Assembly (NCBI GenBank): GCA_902729315.2
Contig: LR746268.1
Coordinates: forward strand, 3,713,501-3,777,500
Reading direction: 5' to 3'
Length of the DNA stretch: 64,000 nucleotides
DNA from: Spirodela intermedia
Taxonomy: Eukaryota; Streptophyta; Magnoliopsida; Alismatales; Araceae
Part shown: in pieces, positions 12,901-24,454 of the stretch
Layout of the letters: every line of letters starts with the position of its first letter
Numbering within the stretch: position 1 is the first letter of the stretch
The notes under the pieces: generated by a model
What the model was told of the DNA's origin: nothing
The model's input: the letters and a program-made list of their open reading frames with translations, nothing else
Database searches by the model: none
Translations under genes and position numbers: made by a program

Positions 12901-14719
12901 TCTTAAGGGAAATAAGAGCACCCTGCATTGGACCGAGGCTTCTGAGTAGAGCTTAAACTTTGAAGGTCAACAATATTTCGGGCATTTTGATCTTGTCAGG
13001 TTAAAATGAGAATTTTGATGGGTACCTACGCTTTATCTGCTGGATACTACGATGCATACTACAAGCGTGCTCAGCAGGTACCATTGCCTCCATAATAGAG
13101 GGAAGAAGATAGGGGCCAAACAGATTTATGTCGTGAATTGTTTGTGGCAGGTGAGATCCCTAGTTCAGAGGAGCTTCAAGGAGGCATTGGATGAGAACCA
13201 TATCCTCATTTCTCCAGCAGCACCATCAGCTGCATATATGATAGGTGCCTACCCACTTTCAGCTTGTGACTTGGCTTTTGATCGTCTTTATGAAGGCAGC
13301 CCTATGATTCTTTTCAGTTCTCCTCATTTCCTTATTTCAATCTCTCATATTAGCCTTGTCTTCTCTTGGAATCGTTCGTTTAATCGTTTTAGCATTTTTT
13401 CTGAAAGGATCGACCTAGAAACCCCCATTTTCGTTCAATCGTTCTGTGGTGTATTACAGCTTTCGAAATGTGATTAACCTTTTCAGGTGAGAAGATCAAC
13501 GACCCTTTGGCTATGTACGCTGGCGATATCATGACTGTAAGATTCCTGGTGCCCTTTGACTTTCGCCTGTGGTCTTCTTTTAATACAAAATACGGCTCTC
13601 CCATTGCATACTCCCTGCATCAATTGCGTGAGCCTTGATTCACTGCCGAAGCTGCTTTCCACGCTTTCTAACTTGCACTGCCACCGTACTGTGTAAATTA
13701 AATTATTTTCGTTTAATAAGACTCTAGATAATGTGAGGAGAAATACGAATCACCAGAAAAGCACCTGATCATGATCCAGTTTGTGAGAACTTAAATTCTT
13801 GGGGTTGAATGGTTCTGACTCTCGGAAAGTGATTCGGTTTGCATACAGAGTCATGATCTTTATACGTGGAGATATTCCTGACAGCCTCCAACGTCTAGCT
13901 TGGACAACCGTGCTTCATCGTCCATGTGAAATACGAGATATCTACTGAATCCGTGCAGAGTCTAGTCAACAGCTCTGCCGCTGCTCATTTGTTTATGGGT
14001 TGAATGAAACAAGGTAGGGACCAAGGAGAAGAACAGGGAAGGGTGAGGGGGTTGGGTACGCAGTGTTTCACCCAAAAGGATTTCTCTTACCCTTGGCAGT
14101 TACCCTCATCACTGCCATTTCTTCAGACACGCGGGTTTACCCTAAAAGGAGTCCAATCTCGTCTTACCAGAGGAAACGACTGCTTGCGTCTTATAATCCT
14201 GCCCCCTCGTACCTTGGACGACAGACTATGAACTACAAAACCAAAATCATGAAGACTTTTACTTTTACTTGACGCATCGTCCTTATGACTATGGTTGCTG
14301 TCGATCTTGTTGATTATTACTATTTTTGTCCTCGTGATCATCGTATTGGGGACAAATATCGGATTTAGGCGCGTGAGTCGCCTCAAAGACTGTAAGAGAA
14401 AACGGCAGATCTCTGAGCTCACTTGTGATCCGCGCAGGTCAACGTCAATTTGGCCGGGCTGCCCGCTCTAGTCGTCCCCTGCGGGTTCGTTGGAGGGCTC
14501 TCACCCCTTCCGGTGGGGCTTCAGATGATTGGTGCCGCATTTGACGAGGTACTTGGGACTACCGGGACGATTTTACTCATCAGTTTGTTCGGGCTAATAT
14601 CCTCTTTATTCTCTTGCTTCGTGTTGCAGGGGAGGCTGTTCAGAGTCGGCCATGTCTTCGAGCGGACGCTCAAGGGCCACAGATTCGTCCCACCGACAAT
14701 GGCTCTCTCCGGATGCTAG
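9983..14719 (+). CDS. GATA: Glutamyl-tRNA(Gln) amidotransferase subunit A, organellar (GatA)
   Basis: Catalytic amidase of the GatCAB complex, which turns mischarged Glu-tRNA(Gln) into Gln-tRNA(Gln) in chloroplasts and mitochondria. Ten exons join in frame with GT-AG introns: 9983-10531, 11264-11575, 12316-12495, 12578-12672, 12760-12835, 13000-13077, 13151-13244, 13487-13536, 14438-14548, 14630-14719. They encode 544 residues, close to about 537 in Arabidopsis. The first 45 residues are Arg/Ala/Pro-rich with almost no acidic residues, fitting an organelle transit peptide. The amidase triad is complete: Lys123 in VGVKDNI, cis-Ser198 in PGGSSGGS and nucleophile Ser222 in [11 protein letters not shown], with the family spacing of 75 and 24. 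The end [11 protein letters not shown] resembles plant GatA. The exon 2/3 junction (H | DVPDY) is the least certain. A CT tract lies in the leader near 9897-9918. The gene converges on the NRP gene. Confidence 0.95.
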
Positions 14720-15105
14720 ACAGGCTCAACAACGAGCTACATACATCTCATGTGATGCTGTCGGGCCACAAGTTAGCTCAGCTCGCCTCTTGGAGCTTTT
14801 TTCTCCTAAAAAAGGCATATCATCTCAAATTTAGCTTGCAGCTTCATCCTTCATTTTTTTTCCTGCTTCACGGGCTCTTCCCACCACATTGTTTTACATT
14901 TTTCCTTCTAAAAATTAAACCCTGAGAGCATCATGTATCGGAGAGGAAACCTCATAACGTTTTAAAACTGAATAGCCAGAACTGAAGGCCATCATCTGTA
15001 AGACGCAAGCATACTGACTGCTATAAACTATTCCCTAGAAAACGAAATCTCACCAAAATGCCCATAAAACAAGAGGCGCGATCATTGTACATCCCAAAAA
15101 AGGAA

Positions 15106-15157
<52 letters not shown>

Positions 15158-15340
15158 TAGGCCATCTATGTAGCAATCTATCTCTGCATTTGGTGATGGA
15201 TAACTGGGAAAAGAAAAGCCTGCAGCACCCCACAAGAAAGGGGAAAAATTAGACGCCAGATAATTGAAAATCTTTTTACGACCCTGGAACTGATTTCTGG
15301 CCGCTCGCATGGGGCCTGAGATGGGTTTGAAGCGCCAGCT
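14720..15340. other. Convergent spacer between GatA and NRP
   Basis: 3' flanks of two convergent genes. It contains an adjacent (CT)9-(AC)15-type compound microsatellite. No coding frame is supported. Confidence 0.6.
15106..15154 (+). repeat. Compound (CT)n(AC)n microsatellite
   Basis: Perfect CT run 15106-15123 followed directly by a perfect AC run 15124-15154, lying between the 3' ends of GatA and NRP. Confidence 0.97.
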
Positions 15341-18300
15341 TCAGCCGTCTTCTTCCTCATCATCCTCTTCCTCCTGCTCGTCTCCTTCCTCATCCGTGCC
15401 CTTTCCCTGACCATGTAAATCAAAGATCAGTGAGATGAATGTCTGATCGACTTCTATATGAGAGTAGAACGCGGGTGCTCCCCTTGCTTGCTGACCCCAA
15501 ATTTAACAGCACGAACACGGGCCCAGGTCAGGCTAGATTGCATTGCTTGAAGCGGTAAGTTTGATTCAAAAAAATGTAGGTGATCTTAAGGCGGAAGAAC
15601 CTTGGGTGGACTGCCGACAAGATCAACCTTCTAAAATGCTGCGTTGAGGTGACAATTTACCTTCTAAAGTGAGATCACTCACGCTTCTTAAGAAAAAAAA
15701 AAGACCCAAACTTTCAGAAAGTTTTACTAGCGTGCTGTATGTCAGATATTAAGTAAATATGAGTATGCTAAAAGAAGAAAGCTAGCCTTTGAAACCGGAG
15801 ATGTATGCCATGTGTTGAATGGCTACCAGCAGATTCTAAATATACCATTTCAGAGTGAATCGAGCACTCCAACTGAGACGATTTCAGAGAGTTTCAGATA
15901 TCAATGGCTAGCATTTGTTGTTAATATTTAAATGCATGGAAATTCGTTATGAACAGAAAAATATTGAGTGAGAGTGAGAGTGAGAGAGAGAGAGAGAGAG
16001 AGGACCTCTTCATCATCTTCATCCCCATCAAAATCCTCCTCATCGCCTTCCTGTATAAGAAACCAATCAATAACTTTGTGTGAAGTTCATTAAATGAGCT
16101 ATGCGGACAATCCACAAACACAACAACAAATGGCTCACATTATTGAAATATTTCAAAGGATTGGGCCATAGATCTTCCTTGATTATCTCTGCCACCTACA
16201 GAAGGGTATAATAGCAGGAGTGAGGGGCGGGGTTAACAAGTGCAACATCAACAATGATTGAACACTAATGCGGAGTTAACCTACAGAGAGCACCAAATTC
16301 ATTAAATGAGGAAGCAAAATTAATCACTCATGCTTTAAGTACCAATGTATCAGTCATAAAAGTTACTCCATGCATTAGATGATGTTAATCCAGAAATATA
16401 CAAGCTTTCTCCGCATAAAACATTTACTGAGAATAAAAAGCTTTAAAAGCGAGGGTACCTTTATGATTGAACGTAGGAATAAAATGAAGGAAACTTACCT
16501 CATCCTGGAACCCATCCGACAAGCTTTTCTGCTGAGTTTCCCCGAACCAGGAAAAGAAACTGGATTTTATATAGTACAATGATCAACATCAGATGGGCAC
16601 AAGGAACAGCCAAACAGAAGAACACAATGCAATTATTGTAGAAAAAACAGAAGAGAACAGCCCACAAGACTCCCGGTTCTCAACATTAGAGGGCAATAAC
16701 CGAGGGCATTGCTGCAATTAAAAAGGAATAAATGCATATACGCATATTCCACCTTTCTTCATGGAAATTCCGCTTTCCATCTTTGGCTGCCGGAGCAGTT
16801 CCATTCGCAATATCCTAGAAGAACTTGAGTGTGAGTCTCCAACGTAACCAAGAGAAGGCAAAATCACAACGACATGGCACATACAACAAAGAGGAACACT
16901 TACCATGCCCTCCTTCCATCTTATTCTCGTGCCGGTTATATTGGTTGTTCCTTCATCAAAGAAGTTGAACGTCTTCACAAGCTTCGTGTCCTCAAAGTAC
17001 AGATTCGGTGAAAACGTCTGAGGCAAAAAGAATAAGTATAGGCTCGTTATCATTGAAAATAAATAGATATGCGCCCCATGATCATGGGAATAGCCCACGA
17101 GAGCCAACATACAAAGGTGATGGAATATCCTGACTTCACATCTTTGAAGTCCTCGACATCCAGGGAAGTAAGGTGCTTGAAAATCTAGAGAAAATTTGAG
17201 GTGGAGCACGTGAGGATCCAGAAAACAAGAAGATAATCAGAAACTGGTGCCCTGATTGTGTCTCTTCACACCCAGCAACCTTTTGGTCGTCATCGCTGAG
17301 AAGATCACCAAGAGCAGGATGGCTTAAGAACTGCAGGAGTCAACTATGATGATCAATTAGAGAAATAACATGACGCCAGAGGGCATTCAAGTGTGTGACA
17401 TCAATGAATACTGACCGCGGTCAACCAAAAGTCTGGGATTGCTTGGACGATCTCGTTCCTCTTGCTATATATGGGCCTCCGAATCTCATTGTACTTCTGC
17501 TCAACCTCTAAAACCTTATCACTTGCTTCCTCGTTGATCTGCGCAGATTTAATCGTTGCAACTATTAAAACCCAAGTAGATCATGATAAGAACAGTCCGC
17601 CCGGGAAACTAAACATCGGAAAATTCATTGGATCATATCTCTTCTTCAGTTGATAAATGAAAATTGAACCAACCACGATTACCATCCCTCCACAAGTGGA
17701 GCACCTCACAGCCCCTCAGGTTAAAAATTAACAACGTAAAAAAGGAAGAAGAATGACCCATATAAGTTTCCAGAGATCTTAAAGGACTAGAATTGACCGT
17801 CCACCAGGAACTACCAGTTTTTCTATATAGATAGAGGCATGACTATATGTAATGACTTGAAATCATCATCCTAGTCGGAGAAAGGGAATGTAGGATCATC
17901 CAGCGCCACAGATTAAGCAGACAACCTTTCAGAGGGTGTAGGCCTCGACAGAGAAAAGAAAATCTGCGAGCGTCTGAAACAAAGCTGGGATAACAAATAG
18001 GGTTAATGAAGCCTTCCTTCGGCAGCAGCGTATATCAGGGGAGATGAAAGACTCCCAGAAGCTAAAATCCCATTAGAAGACACAAAATCGAAAGGAACGA
18101 GGATCTGAAGAACGCATTGATCCATGGGGAGGGCCTGGACCCTCTTGAATGGGGATAATTGGATCCCTTTTATTGGAATGACAAGGAACGAAGATCTCCT
18201 AGACGAACATTGAGAGCATTTCAGCCAGAACTCCCGGGAAGAAGAAGAATGGGGAAAGGGGACGTGCAAGATGAAGGGATAGGTAGAGAGGGCGGCGGAG

Positions 18301-18434
18301 TCCCTCACCTTCTCGAGTTCATCCTGAATCTCCTGAAGCTTCTCGATGGAGAGCACGAGATCCCCGTCCAAATGGTCGTTCTCCTCCCGCGTCCTCTCCG
18401 CCACCTTGGCCTTCTTCCCCTTGTTCGTCACCAT
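15341..18434 (-). CDS. NRP1: NAP1-related protein (NRP/SET-type histone chaperone)
   Basis: Plant NRP proteins are SET/TAF-I-beta-like H2A-H2B chaperones of the nucleus that act in chromatin, root growth and somatic recombination. Ten exons join in frame on the minus strand: 18309-18434, 17416-17538, 17280-17330, 17113-17184, 16904-17017, 16753-16814, 16499-16559, 16139-16195, 16006-16050, 15341-15406. The product has 258 residues (Arabidopsis NRP1 about 256). It opens with [10 protein letters not shown] and the dimerisation helix around [17 protein letters not shown]. The NAP core follows: [65 protein letters not shown], then [13 protein letters not shown]. The last two exons are an acidic tail of mostly Asp/Glu. 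The start has good context (aaggATGG). Whether this is the orthologue of NRP1 or NRP2 cannot be told. Confidence 0.94.
15969..16003 (+). repeat. GA-rich microsatellite in NRP intron 9
   Basis: Interrupted then perfect GA tract that reads as CT on the transcribed strand. It abuts the donor side of the 16006-16050 acidic exon, three bases beyond its edge. Confidence 0.9.
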
Positions 18435-18918
18435 CCTTCCCTCAACCCAGCGAAAACCCTACCCTTCCTGATTGGGACCCCGCCCAACGGATGAGAGAAA
18501 GCTAGACAGAGAAAGGGTCGATGACGGGGCGAGAGAGACAGAGAGAGGTAGGGTTTAGCGCTCCCGCGCTGCAGCAGAAACCATCGAGGGAAGAGTGGAA
18601 GAGAGAGAGAGAGAGAGACAGAGAGAGATGGGGCCCACATTGTTAACCCTAAATTCATAGTTCGATCGCATCTGGCCGTGAAATCTGTGGATCTCGGGAA
18701 AACCTTCCGAGACCCACGTTAAGAACCACACGTGCACGCTCACACGTGCCGCATCCCTAGCGACAAACCAAAACAAGTAGAAGCCGATTCGAGCCCTTGA
18801 CAGAAAGAATGTACCGGCAATAAATGCCGAGCTTATGTTCTCTACACCACCCGAAGGTCATTGAGAGAGAGAGAGAGAGAGGGAAAAGGGGTGTCGCCCG
18901 TCTTTCCACCATGTTAAA
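18435..18918. other. Spacer between NRP start and ORC6 stop
   Basis: 484 bp between two genes on the same (minus) strand. It must hold the ORC6 3' UTR and the NRP promoter and leader. GA tracts occur at about 18530-18545, 18598-18626 and 18864-18881. No other coding frame is supported. Confidence 0.6.
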
Positions 18919-21900
18919 TTAAGCTTCGGAGGGGACCGCACGAGAGGGTTTACGGGTGAAGTTGAGCCGAGATTGCTTCTTCCTCCCAGTAGAAGCATCT
19001 GCAGGGAAGAGAAAGAGAGAGAGAGAGAGCAAGTGTTTTAGTGAGTGCCGTTGTGGGTGTTGTGCGCCTGAGAAGGAAAATGAAGAAGGCCCACCTTCCG
19101 GTTGGCCCTCCTTGTTGGAGGAGATGACGGTAGACTTCCATTCCTCGTATGCCATCCTCTCCATCTTCTTGTGCCGCTTGTAGGCGGGCAGCTGTCAAGA
19201 GAAAAGTCCTTACGATGGCATGCTGGAGTAATCGTCCATCTCTTTACAAGGATCAACACCGTCAAAAAAGCTCATAAAAAGGAAAAAGGCCTCAATGATT
19301 TCCCATTGGTTCTGGCACGCAAGATTTGGTTCAGCCACTGATTTGCATCATTTCCAGCTATTCCTACGGCTATTATTGACGAATCTGATGGAAACAGAAA
19401 TTTGACCGAAGCAGCTACTGATCAATCTCTTTCCGGCCATTCCATTCCATTCCATCCCATTCCATCCCCATTGCCAGTGATCCAGCAAGAGGCCCCATTT
19501 TTCTCAGAACAATACCAGCAAATGGCAATGAATAAATGAAGCATCGTCCCACCACTTTCCTACAGTCTGCAGTATTGTTTTACGAGAACAAGTGCCGCTC
19601 TACCCGATGGAATCCCGATGGGATTGAAGGGTGGGTCAGCATTCTAGTCTTCTTCAACTCCCCATCTGGGGTTGAAGGGAACAAGTTTGAACTACCCCAA
19701 ATTCAGGATTCCCATTATCTTCCGAGCTTGGGAGTGATGAATTGAACTTGCGACAGAAGAAGAGGGTGAAAGAGGCTTGAAATAGGACATGATTTTCTCC
19801 AAAACGAAACACAAAGGCAAACGTAAGATAGAAACTTACCGCGAGTTCGTCATCAACATCCTCAGAAGAGTCCGACACATCACCGTCATCTTCATGTCTC
19901 CTCTTCGCGGGCAGAGCATCTAATAGTTCTGTTCATGCGTTTGCCAGGATTCAGAAAAACACGTACGGAAATTCAGTTTTAAGAATACAACCATCTGCTG
20001 CTTCAAATAATACGCTCAGTGGGGGATATGTGCATCAAATATTCAGGATGATGTGACTGATGTGCGATAAGAGATGCGCGGTAAGGGAACTTCAATTGAC
20101 GAATTGAGGAAACTACAGGAAGTGAAATCTGAAGAACGGCTGATTGTGGAGGCTGTGCTGTGCCATTAGTCAACTGAAAGGCTACCTCTGTTGCCCCTGA
20201 CAGCCTTCGGATCTGCTTTTTCCTTCGAGATCCCAAAGACATCGAAACAGAGATCTTTCATGGAAGTGGATACCTGGAGATAAAGTTACCGCTTCAGAGA
20301 TACCAAAGCGAATTTATATGATCATTAAAGGGACCTTACAGAAATCAAGAGACGCTCACTTACACTGGTAAACTCTGACTCAGTGGTAGCACAAAGCTCA
20401 ATCAGCTTCACCTTATCCACCTTTAGCTGTTAAAAGAAGCGAGCGTTTACTAACAGGAACCACAACATGAGGCACCAATGGAAATATGTATTTCCGTGCG
20501 TATTAGGAAGAGGCATTGAGATCACCTTGTGTTTTTTAGCACAAAGATAGAACGCAACAGCTGTGAATACTGGTCGACTGAAGTCAGTGTTTGCACGGCG
20601 AGAAGGTGGGAGTGCTGTCAGAAACCTGGTCTTGTATCTGAAAGTTCAATGCTTGCATTAAAAAAAATGTAAAAATACAAAAAAAACTATGAACAATAAT
20701 TGGCGACGCGAGAATAACTGATAAGTGGCAGTTATTTTACAAAAAGAAACACCTAAGCCATTCCTGGTGTTTTCCTCAGAATGTTTAGAGTTTAGAACGA
20801 GGTCTGCAAGTTCGCCAGAGGAGACGGAACATCATCTGATTCCAAATTTACAAAAGATAACAATAGTGTGATAATAACAACAGTAATGCACAGAATCAAT
20901 GCCTGACACGGGCACAAATCATGAAGTTGCCCACATGTAAAAGGGGATCCTCCCCGAAACAAAAGTGGTGCGTATCTCTGCACAGAAGGCCATGCATGAA
21001 GCAGGAGCAGTTTGAACAACTGTTGACTCTTCTTCCAGAATCCTTTAGGTTAATATTACTGAGCATCTAAAGGAGTGTGATGCATTTGGTGCCTTAAAAA
21101 GTCTCGGAACGTTTGAAAAGGAAGTGGCCGTATAGCATCAAAACGGCAATAGATATTCTCCTGATAAGGGCTATGTGAAACCTTACAGCGATAAACCCTT
21201 CTGGACGAAAGGGATAAGCCTCACGCAGCCGAATTGGATCCCTAATTCACGGGCATCGAGTCTCGCCCTATGTCCACCAAAAGGAACGTAAGAATACTCT
21301 AACATCCAAGCAGACGAAGTCAACAACAATCGAAAGGAGGTGAAGGGAAAAGAGAAAATAAGACCCACTTGATGCCGATGCTGTTCTGAATCCCGTTGAA
21401 CGACCTTATGTAGGCTTTCTCCGACATACCGCACATCTTAACCGCGGCCTGTCTGTCAAACAGCACTTGCAACCTGTTGGACGGACACAAAGAGAAATAA
21501 TTTAGACATGGTTCATTCATCCAAATGGGTGTTCTTTTAGGTCAAAAATAGCACAGGGGATTTGGACGTGGTTTATTCTTCCAAAGGTATAATCCTTTTC
21601 CGTAAAAAATAGCACAAGGGTCTAGACACCGCTAATTCATCCAAATCTATGAGTTGTTTTTTATATGAATCACCTAGTAGCGGCGATCTCCAGGCAGATG
21701 ATCGCCTTGCACACCTCCCCCTGTCAAAGGGAAAAAGATTCAGCCACGGGTAAGTTAGAATCAAGGCGGATATCGGCGAAGGGCAAAGAGGAGAGCGAAA
21801 TCCAGACAAGGTCCTCACAATCCCCATCACGGAGGAGTCGAACTGGACGTCAGCCTGCCTGCGTAGCTCCTCCGCCTTGCGGATGACCTGCTTTGATCCT

Positions 21901-21938
21901 ACCAGCCCTAGTTTCCCGGCGATGCTGTTGATGTCCAT
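18919..21938 (-). CDS. ORC6: Origin recognition complex subunit 6 (ORC6)
   Basis: ORC6 is the smallest ORC subunit, with TFIIB-like cyclin folds, and helps license DNA replication origins in the nucleus. Ten exons join in frame: 21819-21938, 21674-21720, 21369-21473, 21187-21267, 20526-20637, 20364-20426, 20186-20273, 19840-19928, 19095-19191, 18919-18998. They give 293 residues (Arabidopsis about 284). Family blocks are clear: MDINSIAGKLGL, GEVCKAIICLEIAATR, FDRQAAVKMCGMSEKAYIRSF, RELGIQFGCVRLIPFVQ, PPSRRANTDFSRPVFTAVAF, LKVDKVKLIELCATTESEF, STSMKDLCFDVFGISKEK, a central acidic DSSEDVDDE, YEEWKSTV, and the C-terminal QSRLNFTRK that is conserved in plant ORC6. The last intron (18999-19094) is 96 bases, carries a CT tract and has no stop in frame, so retention would add 32 residues. 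The Met at 21938 is chosen because MDI matches the family start. Confidence 0.95.
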
Positions 21939-22410
21939 GTCACCTCGCAACCTCCCCCACCCCCAAATCAGCTTGATCTCAGATCAGGTTGGCGACAAAG
22001 GGCAGAGGTAAAGAGCGGGGCGAGAGAGAGAGAGAGAGGGAAGGACGAGGGATCTCTAATGGAGGAAGAGGAGAGAAAGGGAGCGAAACTGGCGGGAAAT
22101 TTTCGAAGGACACGAGGCCAGTGGAGGAGGGGGTTTTACATAAAAGCCCCTGAGAATTAACAGAAACAGCGGGCTAGCGCCGAGTTCTGTAAGAGAGGGC
22201 TAGGCCCGTTGACCGCCAATCCCTTTCATTCCCATAACCCCCCTTTGCATGCTCGTCAATGTCTGTCCCCATCGCGATCCTCCTCCGTCCCCCGGGAGTC
22301 TCCCAGTGTTCATTTCCAGGCCTCCTCTTGAAGGCCCCCGAAGCTCTCGCTCTCTCTGGACTCTCCCCGTTCATCGCTCTTTCCACATAGGCAGGGTTTT
22401 TAGCAGCTAG
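21939..22410. promoter_or_regulatory. Divergent promoter region, ORC6 (-) and PKS-like (+)
   Basis: 472 bp between two head-to-head start codons, so both leaders and promoters must share it. It has a GA tract near 22021-22038 on the ORC6 side and an E2F-type site at 22091-22099. I see no clear TATA box for either gene. Confidence 0.6.
22091..22099 (-). promoter_or_regulatory. Consensus E2F-binding site upstream of ORC6
   Basis: The plus strand reads ggcgggaaa, so toward ORC6 it reads TTTCCCGCC, a full match to the E2F core TTTSSCGS. It lies 153 bp upstream of the ORC6 start. Plant ORC genes are known E2F targets induced at G1/S, so this site is a plausible cell-cycle control; binding is inferred. 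Confidence 0.65.
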
Positions 22411-23076
22411 ATGCTTGTGGGGATGGCGGCAACTGCATTGACGCCGGCGAATTCCGCATTCGAGACCTCATTCTCCACTTACCTCGGGGGCCCATGGAGC
22501 GCCGCGGCCGAGGAGGACGATGAGGTCGACGTCTTCGGCGCGGAGAAGTACTTCAGCGGCGCCGTCGATGTCGCAGAGCATGGCTCCATGGGCAAGACTC
22601 GCTGGAATTCGTCTCCGGGGAAGGAGGTCGCCAGGAAGAATGTTGACGCCCAAATTCCTTGGAGCCCGCCGCCGCCGCCGCCGCCGCCACCGCCGGGAAG
22701 AAGAAGGTTCCTGCCCGTGCTGTGCTGCTGCTCCTGGTTGGGGGAATCCTGCGTCGAGATCGGCGGACGAGCGCCGGAGAGGGCGGAGCCAGACGGCGGC
22801 GACGGGTTCAACACGAAGCGAATGCACTCCTTCCTCTCCTCGGCCTCGAAGCAAGGGCACGCGGAGGCTCCGACCGGCGGGGAGGAGGTGTCTGGAAAAG
22901 GAAGAAAACGGGGGAACTTCGGCTTCGGCGGCGGCGGCGGCGCCACCGCCCGCTCCGAGGTCTGTAGCGAGTCGAGCTCGGAGCTGTTCGAGATCTCTCT
23001 CTCCCTCTCTCACTCCACGTCAAAAGACCGGAACTTGGATCACCCCCCCGCTTACTACAAACCCAGTTATCCCTAA
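22411..23076 (+). CDS. PHYTOCHROME KINASE SUBSTRATE-like protein, C-terminally shortened
   Basis: PKS proteins are plant membrane-associated signalling factors acting with phototropins and phytochromes in phototropism and leaf positioning. The single open frame (221 residues from 22411; the second Met at 22423, MAATAL, is an equally good start) shows PKS-type blocks in order: FSTYL (21-25), VFGAEKYF (41-48), WNSSPG (65-70) in place of the usual WNSQ-type motif, a proline run (86-95), a Cys-rich patch LPVLCCCSWLG, and SESSSELFEI (186-195), matching the family's SDASSDLFEIE. Family proteins normally continue well past that point. Here the frame runs straight into a CT tract, reads SLSLSHS and stops 26 residues later. 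It is probably truncated or frameshifted. The family call rests on short motifs only. Confidence 0.5.
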   Translation: MLVGMAATALTPANSAFETSFSTYLGGPWSAAAEEDDEVDVFGAEKYFSGAVDVAEHGSMGKTRWNSSPGKEVARKNVDAQIPWSPPPPPPPPPPGRRRFLPVLCCCSWLGESCVEIGGRAPERAEPDGGDGFNTKRMHSFLSSASKQGHAEAPTGGEEVSGKGRKRGNFGFGGGGGATARSEVCSESSSELFEISLSLSHSTSKDRNLDHPPAYYKPSYP

Positions 23077-24009
23077 ATATCCAGTTCATACTTTAAATCT
23101 CAAGACTCAAGCCTTTTTCGCCAGAGCCGATCGCCAGAATCAAACTTTTCTTTTGCCGGCCTTGAACCTCAAAACTGTATACGAGTAGAAGAGAGCACGC
23201 CCGGAATCTCCAACACCATTCTTCTTGCCAACCCAAGCTCCTGTTTCTTGTGGACTGCACTGTACCAGTTGCCCCTGAGAACTTGTATTCTTTGTGGATC
23301 TTCATATTCGAAGAACGCGATACTAATTAAACAAGATTATTAATTACTATTTGTACGATATTCTATCATATTTCTCAAAAGTTACCTGCTTCAGATTAGT
23401 TTATTTCTGGGTAATTTGGGTTCAGGGAAAATGCCCCAAAATAGGGCCATCGGAGGTATAGTCATAACCTTAAGAAATGGGAAAAAAAGGATAATTTACT
23501 TTGATAATTTTTATATTTGAATGTCAAAATCATTTAAATTTTAAAATACTTTGTTAATTAGGCCCCCCCAGACTATTTTCACCCGTCATCATTAGGGTTG
23601 AGCGATCAGAAATGGTGATCAAATGACGGTATGGCTGTGGCTGGTTCTGTCCTTTTGCGTAATTATTCATTAATACCATTATTGTCATTAATGAATATGA
23701 TGAAGAATGGTGCAGCAGTTTGAAGATGGAAGCAACGCTGGCGGCGTCGGAATTCTCGCTTGGAGTTGAACGGTGACAGCGGGCTCTGGTGGCTGTGCTT
23801 TTTTAAACGAGAGGGAGAGAGAGAGGATACTCTCTCACGTCGGAGTGCTCATATTGAATGTGAGCATTTAATCATTGCGGGAGTTGAACTGGAATGATCC
23901 AACAAGGCCTCTGAGTTCTGCAACTTTGACGATTCAATGCACAGTTACCTCTCCTTTTGCTTTTCATCAATTTCGCACCGCAAGTGATATAATTATTTAT
24001 ATATATCTA

Positions 24010-24014
<5 letters not shown>

Positions 24015-24044
<30 letters not shown>
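24015..24044 (+). repeat. (GA)15 microsatellite
   Basis: Perfect dinucleotide run in intergenic DNA. Confidence 0.97.
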
Positions 24045-24046
<2 letters not shown>

Positions 24047-24373
24047 GTAAATATACATGTACAAAGAAAGATGAAGTCCAACATCTAAATGACTTTATTG
24101 TGAGAATCACGATGATCAGTTGGTTCTTTAGTTCTTGAATATAAAGACATAGATAAGATAGACAAGGAGACGGAGAGAGCGGCCACAGTGACAAGGTAGG
24201 TTATGGTCCAAAGGGCAACTTAAGCCCAGCTTAGAGTGATAAAATAGAAAAACGAATGCGTAGAGAAAGAGAAGCAGACGGATGGATAGATAAATAGATA
24301 GCGAGAGGGGTGAGACCCTAAAATTTCGGTGGGCCAGGTTTTATGACCCAAAGTGCAGCTTAAAGTGGAGACC

Positions 24374-24376
<3 letters not shown>

Positions 24377-24414
<38 letters not shown>
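24377..24414 (+). repeat. (TA)19 microsatellite
   Basis: Perfect TA run of 38 bases, followed closely by a GA tract (about 24417-24442). Confidence 0.97.
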
Positions 24415-24417
<3 letters not shown>

Positions 24418-24454
24418 GAGGGAGAGCGAGAGAGAGAGAGAGTTGCAGCAGGAG

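Noticed and set aside
22468-23013. Antisense open frames over the PKS-like gene
   Set aside because: They are Arg/Gly/Pro-rich products of GC composition without family features. The plus frame has ordered PKS-like motifs.
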